DNA from: Flavobacterium sp. K5-23
Lineage (GTDB): Bacteria > Bacteroidota > Bacteroidia > Flavobacteriales > Flavobacteriaceae
Length of the DNA stretch: 64,000 nt
Reading direction: 5' to 3'
Assembly (NCBI RefSeq): GCF_023278045.1
Contig: NZ_CP056783.1
Span: 1,116,001-1,180,000, forward strand
Both the position numbers and the translations under genes were made by a program. Shown here piece after piece: positions 33,606 to 42,771 of this stretch. Every line of letters starts with the position of its first letter. Position 1 is the stretch's first letter. The notes under the pieces are model-generated. The model was not told the DNA's origin and did not search any database. It saw only the letters and a list, made by a program, of their open reading frames with translations.

Positions 33606-33968
33606 ATGAATATTTTTGTTGGAAGCCTTCCATTCAGTATTGAGGAAGCAGATTTAAGAGAGTCTTTCGAGGCTTATGGAGCAGTTGATTCAGTTAAGAT
33701 CATTACTGATAAATTTACTGGAAGAAGTAAAGGATTTGGTTTTGTTGAAATGGCAAATGATGATGAAGCTCAAAAAGCAATTGATGAGTTGAACGGTGCT
33801 ACTGTTCAAGGACGTACAATTGTTGTTAACAAATCTGAACCAAAACCAGAAGGTGAAAGAAGAAGCTTTAATAACAACCGTGGTGGAGGAGACTCTCGCG
33901 GAGGTTACGGAGGTGGAAACAGCCGTGGTGGAGAAAACCGTGGTGGTGGAGATAGAGGAAGATACTAA
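33606..33968 (+). CDS. RRM-type RNA-binding protein with glycine-rich tail
   Basis: 120 residues. One RNA recognition motif (1-80) with RNP2 IFVGSLP and RNP1 KGFGFVEM, then a Gly/Arg/Asn-rich tail (GGGDSRGGYGGGNSRGG...) like that of cyanobacterial and plant cold-inducible RNA-binding proteins. Probably an RNA chaperone; cold or stress induction is likely for the group but not shown here. Followed by a strong terminator. Confidence 0.92.
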   Translation: MNIFVGSLPFSIEEADLRESFEAYGAVDSVKIITDKFTGRSKGFGFVEMANDDEAQKAIDELNGATVQGRTIVVNKSEPKPEGERRSFNNNRGGGDSRGGYGGGNSRGGENRGGGDRGRY

Positions 33969-33986
33969 TTCTTTTTTTCTAGATAT

Positions 33987-34022
33987 AAAAAAAGCTGTCA
34001 ATGTAAATTGACAGCTTTTTTG
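33987..34022 (+). terminator. Terminator after the RRM gene
   Basis: Stem AAAAAGCTGTCAAT / ATTGACAGCTTTTT with a 4-base loop; T-run on the plus strand and A-run opposite, so it may also serve the SCO gene side. Confidence 0.9.
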
Positions 34023-34057
34023 TTTTTAGGTATTTTGTATTATTGTTACTTAGGTGC

Positions 34058-34678
34058 TTATTCTTTTTCCAATACTTTAATGTCTTCTATTAATGAAGCC
34101 ATACTAGTAGGGTCAAGACTGTTGTAGATTCCTCTAATTATCCTGTTTTTATCGATTAGAACAAAATTCTCGGTGTGTAAAAAAATGGAGTCGTCTTTAT
34201 TTTCGCCCAAATCTTCTTCCACAAAATAAAATTTTCGTCCTAAATTATAAATCTCTTCTTTGGGTCCAGTGAGCAATTTCCATTTGATGTAATTAATGTT
34301 TTTTGTTTTGGCATACTCAGCTAAAACAGCAACACTGTCTTTTTCAGGTGTTACAGAATGGGAAAGCAACATAACATTATCATTGCTAAGAAACTCCTTT
34401 TGCAATACAGACATACTATTAGTCATCTTAGGACAAATACCAGGGCAAGAGGTAAAAAAGAAATCAACCACGGTAATCTTACTATCTAGGTTTTTTTCTG
34501 AAAATAATTTTCCTTCTTGATCGGTTAAATTAAATGGCCGAATCTTGTGAAAACTTTCTTCTGAATCTATTTCCCAGACCGGTGTAAAATTAGCCGTGTT
34601 GTAATAGGGTAATTTTCGTGTTTCTTGACAAGAGAACATAGCAATTCCTAGAAGCACTATTAAATATTTTGTTTTCAT
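34058..34678 (-). CDS. SCO1/SenC-family copper-linked thioredoxin-fold lipoprotein
   Basis: 206 residues from the ATG at 34678, which overlaps the stop of the preceding gene (ATGA) and gives a proper lipoprotein signal (FSCQ, Cys17). Thioredoxin fold with the SCO motif TSCPGICPKM (Cys78, Cys82) and the distal histidine in FLHTENFVLIDK, the three residues that bind copper. SCO proteins deliver copper to cytochrome oxidase or act as thiol-disulfide partners. Last gene of a four-gene minus-strand operon that starts at 36388, with two other lipoproteins and an EF-hand protein. Confidence 0.92.
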   Translation of the reverse strand: MKTKYLIVLLGIAMFSCQETRKLPYYNTANFTPVWEIDSEESFHKIRPFNLTDQEGKLFSEKNLDSKITVVDFFFTSCPGICPKMTNSMSVLQKEFLSNDNVMLLSHSVTPEKDSVAVLAEYAKTKNINYIKWKLLTGPKEEIYNLGRKFYFVEEDLGENKDDSIFLHTENFVLIDKNRIIRGIYNSLDPTSMASLIEDIKVLEKE

Positions 34679-35316
34679 TTTGTTGTTAATTTTAATTTTT
34701 CGTCCCTTAAAGTATAACACAAATTTGATTTTTGTAAGCCATAACGATGTCCATCTTTTACTTCGTAATTGATGTAGGGTTTTCCGTTTTCACGCCAAGC
34801 TTGTTGTATTCCGTATTCTCTATCCTCTTTGAAAGTCAAAAAGCAATACTGACTTCCACTTTCATACCATTGTTTTTGAATGCCTTCTCGCTTGTCATTA
34901 TAATAAATGAAATCAAATTTTGGCTGCCCGTTTTCCCAATAACCAAAATGTCTTCCGTATGCCTTGTTTTCTTTATAACTTCGGCAATCTTTGAGTTTTC
35001 CATTTAAGTAATAACTCCTTGTCAATCCGTGTTGTTTTCCGTTCAAAAAGCTGAAAACGGCTTTAACTTGTGTAGGACTATAAACTTCTTTTACATATCC
35101 AGAATAAATCTTGTTTTTAAAAAACACGATTCCGTTATCTAGTTTTATGTTTTTGTTTTCGGATGAAATCGTATCTTTTGGTATTTCTGAAGCATTAACA
35201 ACTAAAGAAGAAAGCACAATTGCTTCTTCTTTAATTGTTTTTTTACAACTTAAAGCAAGTGATGCTATAAGTAATAAAGCTCCTAATTTAAAATGTAAAT
35301 GTTCCTTTAGCACCAT
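34675..35316 (-). CDS. MORN-repeat (YwqK-type) lipoprotein
   Basis: 213 residues. Signal peptide and lipobox (SLALSCKK, Cys24). The mature part has at least five MORN-variant units with the G..K/x..G pattern: FFKNKIYSGYVKEVY, FLNGKQHGLTRSYYLNGKL, SYKENKAYGRHFGYWENGQP, YYNDKREGIQKQWYESG and FKEDREYGIQQAWRENGKP. These form a beta-meander often used for protein contacts. Its start overlaps the end of the YHYH gene by 29 bases and its stop overlaps the SCO start, so translation is coupled. Function unknown. Confidence 0.85.
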   Translation of the reverse strand: MVLKEHLHFKLGALLLIASLALSCKKTIKEEAIVLSSLVVNASEIPKDTISSENKNIKLDNGIVFFKNKIYSGYVKEVYSPTQVKAVFSFLNGKQHGLTRSYYLNGKLKDCRSYKENKAYGRHFGYWENGQPKFDFIYYNDKREGIQKQWYESGSQYCFLTFKEDREYGIQQAWRENGKPYINYEVKDGHRYGLQKSNLCYTLRDEKLKLTTK

Positions 35317-36085
35317 GATAACTTCCTGCTTTTAGTATGTAAAATCCAGAATTCATATAATTAACATTAGAACAATGGTAATGATAGATTCCATTTGGAT
35401 AATCTGCTGTTGCCCCTGTATGACCTCCATTTGAGTCTAAATTAGAAGGATAAGTACCGTCTTTATCTTTACGACCATAAATAGGGAAACCATCACGCAG
35501 CCACCCTATTAATTTTATGTCATCTTTAGATGTGAAATCTCCATTAAAATGGTAATGATACAAACCTCCAGGCCCACTATGCGCTCCTGCTCTATCAAAT
35601 GATTTAAGAGTTCCCGCATCAACAGGTACATTTCCTCCTTCTCTATCATTATAAATAGCAACTCCATTCAATGCCATCCCAATTGGTCCTAGTGAAGTCT
35701 CTTCTTTAGTAGTAGCGGATACCGGATTGATTTGAATAGTCATTACAAAATTTTGTTCTTGTAAGTTCCCTGGATTCACTGTTTGTCCTGTAGTTTGTGC
35801 TTCATATAGCGCATTTCCTGTTCCCCAATATGGAGTAACGTGGTCTGGAACTCCTTTTGACTTTAACGTAACCGTTGTGCAATCAGCAGATAAAGTAACT
35901 GCGCTTTTATAGTTACTGCTAAATACCGTTGGAACCGTATTACAAACTGTTGTGGTTACTGGGGTTGTTGTAGAAGTGCTGCTACTTGTTCCCGAATCAT
36001 CTTTGCTACAGCTTACAAGACTTACTGCTAAACACAATGCTAGTGCCCAATTTTCTGTTTTTTTCATTCGTATTACTTTTTTCAT
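35288..36085 (-). CDS. YHYH-domain lipoprotein
   Basis: 265 residues from the first start; an internal ATG at 36067 gives a better-shaped lipoprotein signal (MKKTENWALALCLAVSLVSC) and may be the true one. The mature part begins with a Ser/Thr-rich linker, then the YHYH domain (about 75-265) with two copies of the name motif, GGLYHYHFNGDF and GIYHYHCSN, plus DGFPIYGRKDKDG between them. The paired His/Tyr motifs look like metal ligands, but no activity is established for the family. Second gene of the LytTR-linked operon, 6 bases after the EF-hand gene. Confidence 0.87.
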   Translation of the reverse strand: MKKVIRMKKTENWALALCLAVSLVSCSKDDSGTSSSTSTTTPVTTTVCNTVPTVFSSNYKSAVTLSADCTTVTLKSKGVPDHVTPYWGTGNALYEAQTTGQTVNPGNLQEQNFVMTIQINPVSATTKEETSLGPIGMALNGVAIYNDREGGNVPVDAGTLKSFDRAGAHSGPGGLYHYHFNGDFTSKDDIKLIGWLRDGFPIYGRKDKDGTYPSNLDSNGGHTGATADYPNGIYHYHCSNVNYMNSGFYILKAGSYHGAKGTFTF

Positions 36086-36091
36086 CTTAAT

Positions 36092-36388
36092 TTAGTTTTT
36101 ATTTGGGGGTCTTCTATCTTCAGGTTTTGGTGCTTTTTTTAATTCTTCTCTGGTAATAAAACCATCTTTGTTTAAATCTACTTTAGCAAAATCATCTTTT
36201 AAAGGGCCTTTTATTTCTTCTTTAGAAAGTTTGCCGTCCTTATTCGCATCCATTTGTTTGAATAGCTCTTCCACTGTTGGCGGTTTTTTACCATCCTGTC
36301 CTTGTGGTGGTTGTCCAAAAGAGACATAAGTTCCTAACATCATTAATAGTACACTTAATAAGAGTGTTTTTGAATTATTCTTTTGCAT
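36092..36388 (-). CDS. Secreted EF-hand protein
   Basis: 98 residues. Signal peptide (about 1-25, ending VSFGQ), a Pro-rich linker, then two EF-hand loops: DANKDGKLSKEE (47-58) and DLNKDGFITREE (71-82), both with all coordinating side chains and the position-12 glutamate. It should bind two calcium ions (or lanthanides) outside the cytoplasm. First gene of the operon EF-hand, YHYH, MORN, SCO. A near-consensus -7 box (CAACTTTG on the minus strand at 36427-36420) without a good -33 box and an upstream LytTR-type repeat suggest activator-dependent transcription. Confidence 0.9.
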   Translation of the reverse strand: MQKNNSKTLLLSVLLMMLGTYVSFGQPPQGQDGKKPPTVEELFKQMDANKDGKLSKEEIKGPLKDDFAKVDLNKDGFITREELKKAPKPEDRRPPNKN

Positions 36389-36455
36389 ATTTATAAGATT
36401 TAATTAGTGCTAGCGATTACAAAGTTGAAAATTTATTTAAATACTATTTTAACTA

Positions 36456-36485
36456 TTCAGTGAAAGACGCCATGTTTTCAGTGAA
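36456..36485. promoter_or_regulatory. LytTR-type direct repeat, candidate binding site
   Basis: Two identical 9-mers TTCAGTGAA (36456-36464 and 36477-36485) separated by exactly 12 bases, the arrangement bound by LytTR-domain dimers (related to the known ACAGTTAAG half-site). It lies 68-97 bases upstream of the EF-hand start and 166 bases before the histidine kinase gene. The rest of the 36389-36650 gap shows nothing else. Confidence 0.6.
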
Positions 36486-36650
36486 CGCTTTCAATGGCCC
36501 TTTAAACGGCTGTTTATAAGGTTTTAAAAACAGTGTTTTTAGAATCGAATTGCTTTTTATTTTATTTATTTGTATTGTCTAATAGCCATTATCACATTGT
36601 TATGTATTTATGTAAAGGCAATATAAAGGACTACTAAAAAAACCAGAACT

Positions 36651-37673
36651 ATGAATAAATTTACCAGAGCGCTTTTTCAGATTCTTTTTTGGGCTGTCAT
36701 ATGGATTGTTTTAGGGCTATCTCAAAATAATTTTGTTCATTTTTTAATCGAAAATTGGATGGCTTATTTTTTTCAAAGTCTATTAGTTTTAAGTTTAATT
36801 TATATTTTAGTGCCGCAAATATTATTTCGAAAAAAGTTTTTAGTATTTGGCTTAATATCAATAGGTTTACTAGTCCTTTTTGCATTTGTTTCGTCTCAAT
36901 TTATAGCTGGTCATGCTGGGCCGTTAAGACCACCTCCGATGCATCATAATTTAGGACAAAGAGGTGCGCCTTCCCCTTTTTTCATCAATTTTTTAATCAT
37001 CACCGTTGCTTACATCTTGACAATTTTCGTCGAAACTTTTTCATTTGCTCAAACAAAAGAAGAAGCCTTGATTTTAAGCAAATCTGAAACTCTTGAAACC
37101 GAACTGAAATTTCTTAAATCACAGATAAATCCCCATTTTTTATTTAACTCTTTGAATAATATTTATGCTCTCTCTGCAATTGATGCTCAAAAAACGCAGG
37201 AAAGTATTTTGAATCTCTCTGATATGCTGCGTTATGTTTTATACGAATGTGAAAAACCTAAAGTTGCCATCGAAAAAGAAATTACTTATATCGAAGATTT
37301 TATAAAACTATTCAAATTAAAAAGTAGTAAAGCCTACCCTATAATAACAACGTTTTCTATAGATAATCCTCAGCTTCAAATTGCACCTATGCTGTTGATT
37401 CCCTTTGTTGAAAATGCATTCAAACACAGTAATATTCATAATATTCTGGAATCTTTTATTACAATTGAAATTGAAACAAAAGACGAAATGATTGTTTTTA
37501 AAATTGAAAACAGTCTCAATAAAGAACCTGTTAGCAAAGACAAAGTAGGAGGTATCGGTATGCGTAATGTTCAAAAAAGATTATCTTTACTTTATGCTGA
37601 AAAACATGAATTAATAATATCCGAAAACTCAACTTCTTTTGCAGTAACCCTAAAAATCAACACCAATGTTTAA
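36651..37673 (+). CDS. LytS/YehU-type sensor histidine kinase
   Basis: 340 residues. Four membrane helices in the first ~145 residues, then a coiled-coil linker and the His_kinase domain: LKSQINPHFLFNSLNNIYAL (about 155-175, phospho-acceptor histidine in NPHFLFN) and the ATPase part LLIPFVENAFKHS and GGIGMRNVQKRLSLLY. The loop between helices 3 and 4 is rich in His and Pro (AGHAGPLRPPPMHHN) and could sense a metal outside the membrane. Overlaps the response regulator by 8 bases. Confidence 0.92.
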   Translation: MNKFTRALFQILFWAVIWIVLGLSQNNFVHFLIENWMAYFFQSLLVLSLIYILVPQILFRKKFLVFGLISIGLLVLFAFVSSQFIAGHAGPLRPPPMHHNLGQRGAPSPFFINFLIITVAYILTIFVETFSFAQTKEEALILSKSETLETELKFLKSQINPHFLFNSLNNIYALSAIDAQKTQESILNLSDMLRYVLYECEKPKVAIEKEITYIEDFIKLFKLKSSKAYPIITTFSIDNPQLQIAPMLLIPFVENAFKHSNIHNILESFITIEIETKDEMIVFKIENSLNKEPVSKDKVGGIGMRNVQKRLSLLYAEKHELIISENSTSFAVTLKINTNV

Positions 37674-38340
37674 ATGCATTATTATTGATGATGAAGAATT
37701 AGCAAGAGGTTTGCTTAAAAGTTATGTGGCCAAATTGGATTTTTTAGAATTAGTTGGTTCTTTCGAAAACCCTTTAGAAGCATTAGATTGCCTAAAAAGT
37801 GAAGACATTAAGCTTGTCTTTTTAGATATTCAAATGCCTGAAATAAAAGGCACCGACTTTGCCAAACTCATTCCCACAACTACCAAAATTATCTTTACAA
37901 CTGCCTATTCTGAATATGCTTTAGACGGATTTGAGTTGAGTGCTATTGATTATTTACTAAAGCCTATTACGTTTCAGCGTTTTTTAAAAGCAGTTCAAAA
38001 AATTCAACCTGAAGAAACGACTATTTCAAATGAGAAAACAATTACCGTAAAATCAGGGTATGATTTATTCAAACTTAAATTAGACGATATTACACATATC
38101 GAAAGTGACAGTGAGTATGCTGTTTTTCATACCAATTCTAAAAAAATAATGAGCCTGCAATCCTTAAAATCATTGGAAAAATCATTAGACTCTTCTGTTT
38201 TTATACGTGTTCATCGATCTTTTATTATCAACAAAAACAAAGTGACAGGCCTTAAAGGAAGAGACCTGTCATTAGGGATTATACAAATTCCGGTAAGTGA
38301 TAGCTATTACGATAAGGTGAAGCGGGAGTTGTTTTCTTGA
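37666..38340 (+). CDS. LytTR-family response regulator
   Basis: 224 residues. Receiver domain (1-115) with acidic pocket IIIDDEE, phosphorylation site VFLDIQMPE (Asp54), the conserved Thr in IFTTAYS and Lys in LLKPI; then a LytTR DNA-binding domain (about 130-224) with KLDDITHIESDSEYAVFHT and FIRVHRSFIINKNKVTGL. Partner of the kinase whose gene it overlaps. The TTCAGTGAA direct repeat at 36456-36485 is the obvious candidate target, so it probably controls the EF-hand/YHYH/MORN/SCO operon. Confidence 0.94.
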   Translation: MFKCIIIDDEELARGLLKSYVAKLDFLELVGSFENPLEALDCLKSEDIKLVFLDIQMPEIKGTDFAKLIPTTTKIIFTTAYSEYALDGFELSAIDYLLKPITFQRFLKAVQKIQPEETTISNEKTITVKSGYDLFKLKLDDITHIESDSEYAVFHTNSKKIMSLQSLKSLEKSLDSSVFIRVHRSFIINKNKVTGLKGRDLSLGIIQIPVSDSYYDKVKRELFS

Positions 38341-38378
38341 ACGTAAAAGTATTTTATATTTTTATTAGAGTTTTTCTT

Positions 38379-39896
38379 TTAAACTACATTAAGCATTTTT
38401 TGTGTGGCTATTATGGCCGCAACTGTCTGATCTGAATCCAAACCTCTCGTTTTGAATTCTTTTCCGTTATTTGTCCAGGTGATAATCGTTTCGCATAAAG
38501 CGTCTGAACTACTTCCAGGTGGAATTCTCACAGCATAATCAATCAATTTAGGCAGTGCAATTTTCTTTACGGTGTATATTTTAGCCAAAGCATTCATAAA
38601 AGCGTCAAATTGTCCGTCTCCCTGAGCGTGTTCTTCTATAAGCTCGCCATTAATTTTTAAACTTAACGTTGTTGATGGACGCATTCCTTTTGCATGCGAT
38701 AGTATATAGGATTCTACAATGATTTTCTCTTCATAGCTTTGACTATCTAATACATCTGAAATGATGTAGGGTAAGTCTTCCTTGGTTACAGTTTCTTTTT
38801 TGTCTCCCAATTCAATTATTCGTTGGGTAACTAGTTTTAAATCTTCTGGATTCAGTTTTAAACCCAGCTCCTGTAGGTTTTTTTCAATATTGGCTTTCCC
38901 AGATGTTTTTCCCAGTGCATATTGTCGTTTTCTTCCAAAACGTTCTGGCAGTAAATCATTGAAGTATAAATTGTTTTTGTTGTCTCCATCAGCGTGTATT
39001 CCGGCGGTTTGCGTGAATACATTGTCTCCTACGATTGGTTTGTTAGCAGGAATTCGGTATCCTGTAAAGGTCTCTACTAATTTGCTCACGGAGTATAAAG
39101 AAGATTCTTTTACATTGATTTTTATTTCCGGCATAAAATCATTTATTACCGCAACTGTGCTTTCAAGAGGTGCGTTTCCTGCACGTTCTCCCATCCCGTT
39201 TACCGTAACATGTAATCCTTTGATTCCGGCTTTCAACGCTTCCATAACATTGGCAATACTTAAGTCATAATCATTATGCGCGTGGAAATCAAAATGAATA
39301 TTGGGGTATTTTGCCGTAATTTTCGAAATGAATTCGAAAGTTTGTGCTGGTATAAGAACCCCTAATGTATCAGGTAATAATATTCTTTTTACGGGCTGTG
39401 TTGATAAAAATGCCAAGAATTGAAAAACGTATTCAGGAGAATTTCGCATTCCGTTACTCCAGTCTTCCAGATATACATTGGTTTCAATATCATTTGCTTT
39501 CGCTAAAGAAATAATTTTAGCAATTTCCTCAAAATGTTGCTCGGGTGTTTTTTTTAATTGATGTGTTAAATGGTTTAAGGAACCTTTAGTCAATAGATTT
39601 TGAACTTTGGCACCCGTTTTTTTCATCCATTCGATAGAAAGACCGCCGTCTACAAAAGTCAAAACTTCTATTCGTTGCTCATATCCTCTTTCTTTGGCCC
39701 AAGCCATAATGCCTTTTACACCTTGAAACTCACCTTCACTTACACGAGCCGAAGCAATTTCGATTCTGTCAATATTTAATTCTTCCAGTAATAATTGAGC
39801 AATGGTTAACTTTTCCGCAGCAGAAAACGACACCCCTGATGTTTGTTCTCCATCACGAAGTGTAGTGTCCATTATTTCAATTTTTCTTTTTTCCAT
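38379..39896 (-). CDS. 2-isopropylmalate/citramalate synthase family enzyme
   Basis: 505 residues. HMGL-type TIM barrel with the acetyl-CoA/metal motif MDTTLRDGEQTSGVSFSA at the N-terminus, HAHNDYDLSIANVMEALKAG and GMGERAGNAPLEST, then a LeuA dimer/regulatory domain (about 390-505), so it should be feedback-regulated. Condenses acetyl-CoA with 2-oxoisovalerate (leucine) or pyruvate (isoleucine via citramalate); the sequence alone does not let me choose. Third in the minus-strand order leuC, leuD, synthase, with 122 bases after leuD. leuB is not in the window. Confidence 0.88.
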   Translation of the reverse strand: MEKRKIEIMDTTLRDGEQTSGVSFSAAEKLTIAQLLLEELNIDRIEIASARVSEGEFQGVKGIMAWAKERGYEQRIEVLTFVDGGLSIEWMKKTGAKVQNLLTKGSLNHLTHQLKKTPEQHFEEIAKIISLAKANDIETNVYLEDWSNGMRNSPEYVFQFLAFLSTQPVKRILLPDTLGVLIPAQTFEFISKITAKYPNIHFDFHAHNDYDLSIANVMEALKAGIKGLHVTVNGMGERAGNAPLESTVAVINDFMPEIKINVKESSLYSVSKLVETFTGYRIPANKPIVGDNVFTQTAGIHADGDNKNNLYFNDLLPERFGRKRQYALGKTSGKANIEKNLQELGLKLNPEDLKLVTQRIIELGDKKETVTKEDLPYIISDVLDSQSYEEKIIVESYILSHAKGMRPSTTLSLKINGELIEEHAQGDGQFDAFMNALAKIYTVKKIALPKLIDYAVRIPPGSSSDALCETIITWTNNGKEFKTRGLDSDQTVAAIIATQKMLNVV

Positions 39897-40018
39897 TTTA
39901 AATTATTCTAATATGATTTGGATATTTCTATTCCGTCATCATACAGTTCTATTTTATATAATTGTAATAGCAACTACATTCTTAAACTGTAAAGCTTTTA
40001 GTAGTGCAATAGTTTTTA

Positions 40019-40615
40019 TTAGTAGGGAAGCTTGTCTGCAAATGCGATTACTTCGGGTTTGATGTTTTGCAAATAATCAATATCATCAAAACCATTGATC
40101 ATATTGTCCTTTTTATAACCGCTGATGTCAAAAGTTTCCTTTTCTCCAGTTGCTTTAAGTGTAATTGATTGTTCAGGAAGGTTAATTTCCAGTTCGGTTT
40201 TTGGGTCGGACTCAATAGCTTTGAATATTTTATCAGCAAATTCAGGGCTAACTTGAACGGGTAAAACACCTATGTTTAAGCAGTTGTTTCTAAATATGTC
40301 TGCAAAAAAACTCGAAACCACACATCTAAAACCGTAATCGTAAACTGCCCAAGCAGCATGTTCTCTTGACGATCCAGATCCGAAGTTTTTTCCTCCCACA
40401 AGAATTTTTCCGCTGTATGTTGGATTGTTTAAAACGAAATCCTTTTTTGGAGAATCATCATTGTTGTATCTCCAATCACGGAAAAGATTGTCTCCAAAAC
40501 CAACACGTTCTGTTGCTTTTAGAAAACGAGCGGGAATAATTTGATCAGTATCTACATTTTCTATAGAAAGCGGAACCGCTGTGCTGGTAAGTATATTAAA
40601 TTTATCGTAAGCCAT
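40019..40615 (-). CDS. leuD: 3-isopropylmalate dehydratase small subunit
   Basis: 198 residues. Swivelling domain of the aconitase superfamily: VPLSIENVDTDQIIPARFLK at the N-terminus and the GKNFGSGSSREHAAWAVYDYG substrate loop. With LeuC it isomerises 2- to 3-isopropylmalate. Lies 98 bases downstream of leuC. Confidence 0.96.
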   Translation of the reverse strand: MAYDKFNILTSTAVPLSIENVDTDQIIPARFLKATERVGFGDNLFRDWRYNNDDSPKKDFVLNNPTYSGKILVGGKNFGSGSSREHAAWAVYDYGFRCVVSSFFADIFRNNCLNIGVLPVQVSPEFADKIFKAIESDPKTELEINLPEQSITLKATGEKETFDISGYKKDNMINGFDDIDYLQNIKPEVIAFADKLPY

Positions 40616-40713
40616 TGTGTTTTTGTTTAGTCTTCCAAATACCGAATAGGGATTTTAGGAGAACGTGTGTGTTTTTGTATTTTATATTGATTGCTCTTTT
40701 GGGCCCAAGTTGA

Positions 40714-42108
40714 TTATATCAACTCCCTAGGATCAGTCAAAACTCCTGTTACAGCAGCTGCAGCGGCCATAAAAGGACTTGCTAGCAAAGTTCTGGAACC
40801 AGGTCCTTGACGTCCTTCAAAATTTCTGTTTGAAGTACTCACTGCGTATTTTCCAGCAGGAACTTTATCGTCATTCATTGCTAAACAAGCGGAACAACCC
40901 GGTTGACGCAATACAAAACCTGCATCAGTCAATATATCAAGAATTCCTTCTTCTTTTATTTGTGCTTCCACTACATGAGATCCCGGTACTAACCAAGCGG
41001 TAACGTTTTCTGCTTTTTGACGCCCTTTTACGATTGAGGCAAAAGCCCTGAAATCTTCGATACGACCATTAGTGCAACTGCCCAAGAATACGTAATCGAT
41101 TTTTTTGCCAATCATAGTGTCACCTTGATTGAAGCCCATATATCCTAATGATTTTACGTATGTTTCTTCTCCTTCGGCAACTTCGTTAGCTGTTGGGATA
41201 TTTTTAGAAATTCCTAATCCCATTCCAGGATTGGTTCCGTAGGTAATCATCGGTTCGATATCTGCTGCGGCAAAATTGATTTCTTGGTCAAAAGTTGCGT
41301 CGGCATCTGTTTTTAATGTTTTCCAATACGCTAGTGCTGTTTTCCAAGCTTCTCCTTTTGGAGTGTATAAACGACCTTCTAAATAATCAAAAGTAGTTTG
41401 GTCAGGAGCAATCATTCCGCCACGAGCACCCATTTCGATACTTAGATTGCAAACTGTCATACGTCCTTCCATTGTCATGTTTTCAAAAACATCACCTGCG
41501 TATTCTACAAAATAACCAGTTGCTCCAGAAGTGGATAATTTAGAAATGATATAAAGGGCAACGTCTTTTGGTGTAACTCCTAATTGAAGTTCTCCTGTTA
41601 CGTTGATTCTCATTTTTTTGGGTTTCGGTTGCATAATGCATTGCGTGGATAGAACCATCTCAACTTCGGATGTTCCAATCCCAAAAGCAATAGCGCCAAA
41701 AGCACCATGGGTAGAAGTGTGTGAATCGCCGCAAACTATGGTGGCTCCAGGAAGTGTAATTCCGTTTTCAGGACCTACAACGTGTACAATTCCATTTTTT
41801 TTATTCCCTAATCCCCAGTGGCTAATCCCATATTCATTAGAATTTTCTTCTAATGCCCTAAGCTGATTAGCGGATAAAGGGTCTTCAACAGGCAAGTGTT
41901 GGTTTATAGTTGGTGTGTTGTGATCTGCAGTTGCAAAAGTACGTTCTGGGTATAAAACCGATATTCCTCTAGTTTTTAAACCTAAAAAGGCAACAGGACT
42001 TGTGACTTCGTGGATGAAATGACGATCAATAAAAAACACATCAGGTCCATCTTCAATTTTACGAACTACATGTGAATCCCATACTTTGTCAAATAATGTC
42101 TTACTCAT
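40714..42108 (-). CDS. leuC: 3-isopropylmalate dehydratase large subunit
   Basis: 464 residues from the ATG at 42108 ([15 protein letters not shown], the standard LeuC start); a longer frame to 42240 adds 44 residues unlike the family. Aconitase-type catalytic subunit with the [4Fe-4S] ligands in [12 protein letters not shown] and [11 protein letters not shown], plus [13 protein letters not shown]. Works with LeuD. The 660-base gap upstream to dnaE (42109-42771) contains no gene that I can support, apart from a TAAATTTG -7 box at 42714 for dnaE. Confidence 0.95.
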   Translation of the reverse strand: MSKTLFDKVWDSHVVRKIEDGPDVFFIDRHFIHEVTSPVAFLGLKTRGISVLYPERTFATADHNTPTINQHLPVEDPLSANQLRALEENSNEYGISHWGLGNKKNGIVHVVGPENGITLPGATIVCGDSHTSTHGAFGAIAFGIGTSEVEMVLSTQCIMQPKPKKMRINVTGELQLGVTPKDVALYIISKLSTSGATGYFVEYAGDVFENMTMEGRMTVCNLSIEMGARGGMIAPDQTTFDYLEGRLYTPKGEAWKTALAYWKTLKTDADATFDQEINFAAADIEPMITYGTNPGMGLGISKNIPTANEVAEGEETYVKSLGYMGFNQGDTMIGKKIDYVFLGSCTNGRIEDFRAFASIVKGRQKAENVTAWLVPGSHVVEAQIKEEGILDILTDAGFVLRQPGCSACLAMNDDKVPAGKYAVSTSNRNFEGRQGPGSRTLLASPFMAAAAAVTGVLTDPRELI

Positions 42109-42771
42109 TTTTACTGTTTTTTTATTGTATAAATAGTTCTTGAAACTAAGGGAATTACTCCTTATTTTAATAACGGAAACAAATATAGGTATAGGTGGTT
42201 TTATATTTAAATTGATATTTCCGGTATTTACGATATCCAAAGTTGTTTTGGTTCCCTTTTAAGATTGGTTCTGATGGTTTATGCTTCGGTTTTGATTTTT
42301 TAATATGTTCTTTAGGAATTATATTAAAGGGGTTAATCTGAATCAATGCTTTATTTGTAAAAAACAAAAAATCGTTGTTTTTAATGTAAAAACAGCTGTA
42401 AAATCAATTAAATAGTAAATATTCAATGTAAAATCATTGATAATGCAATTAATTACAAATTAGACTTGTCGATATTATCATTCTTATTAAAGCAAAAGTT
42501 ACTTTTTTTTTAGAATGGATATTGATTTTATTTATCTGTGATACTACGACATCCAAAAGTTGAGATTAGTCAATATTTTGTGAAAAATATCCTGATTTTG
42601 TAAATTATTAGGAAGGAATTCGTGGACTATTCCGTTTATTTTTATGTTTTATGTTTTTCTCAAAATATTTTTTTTTTTGCTATTTTCAATTAGTTAAAAG
42701 TCTAAAAAAAACCTAAATTTGAAATTCGTTTTTTGTACTATTTACGAATTACAATCTCTTCATTTGCAGTT

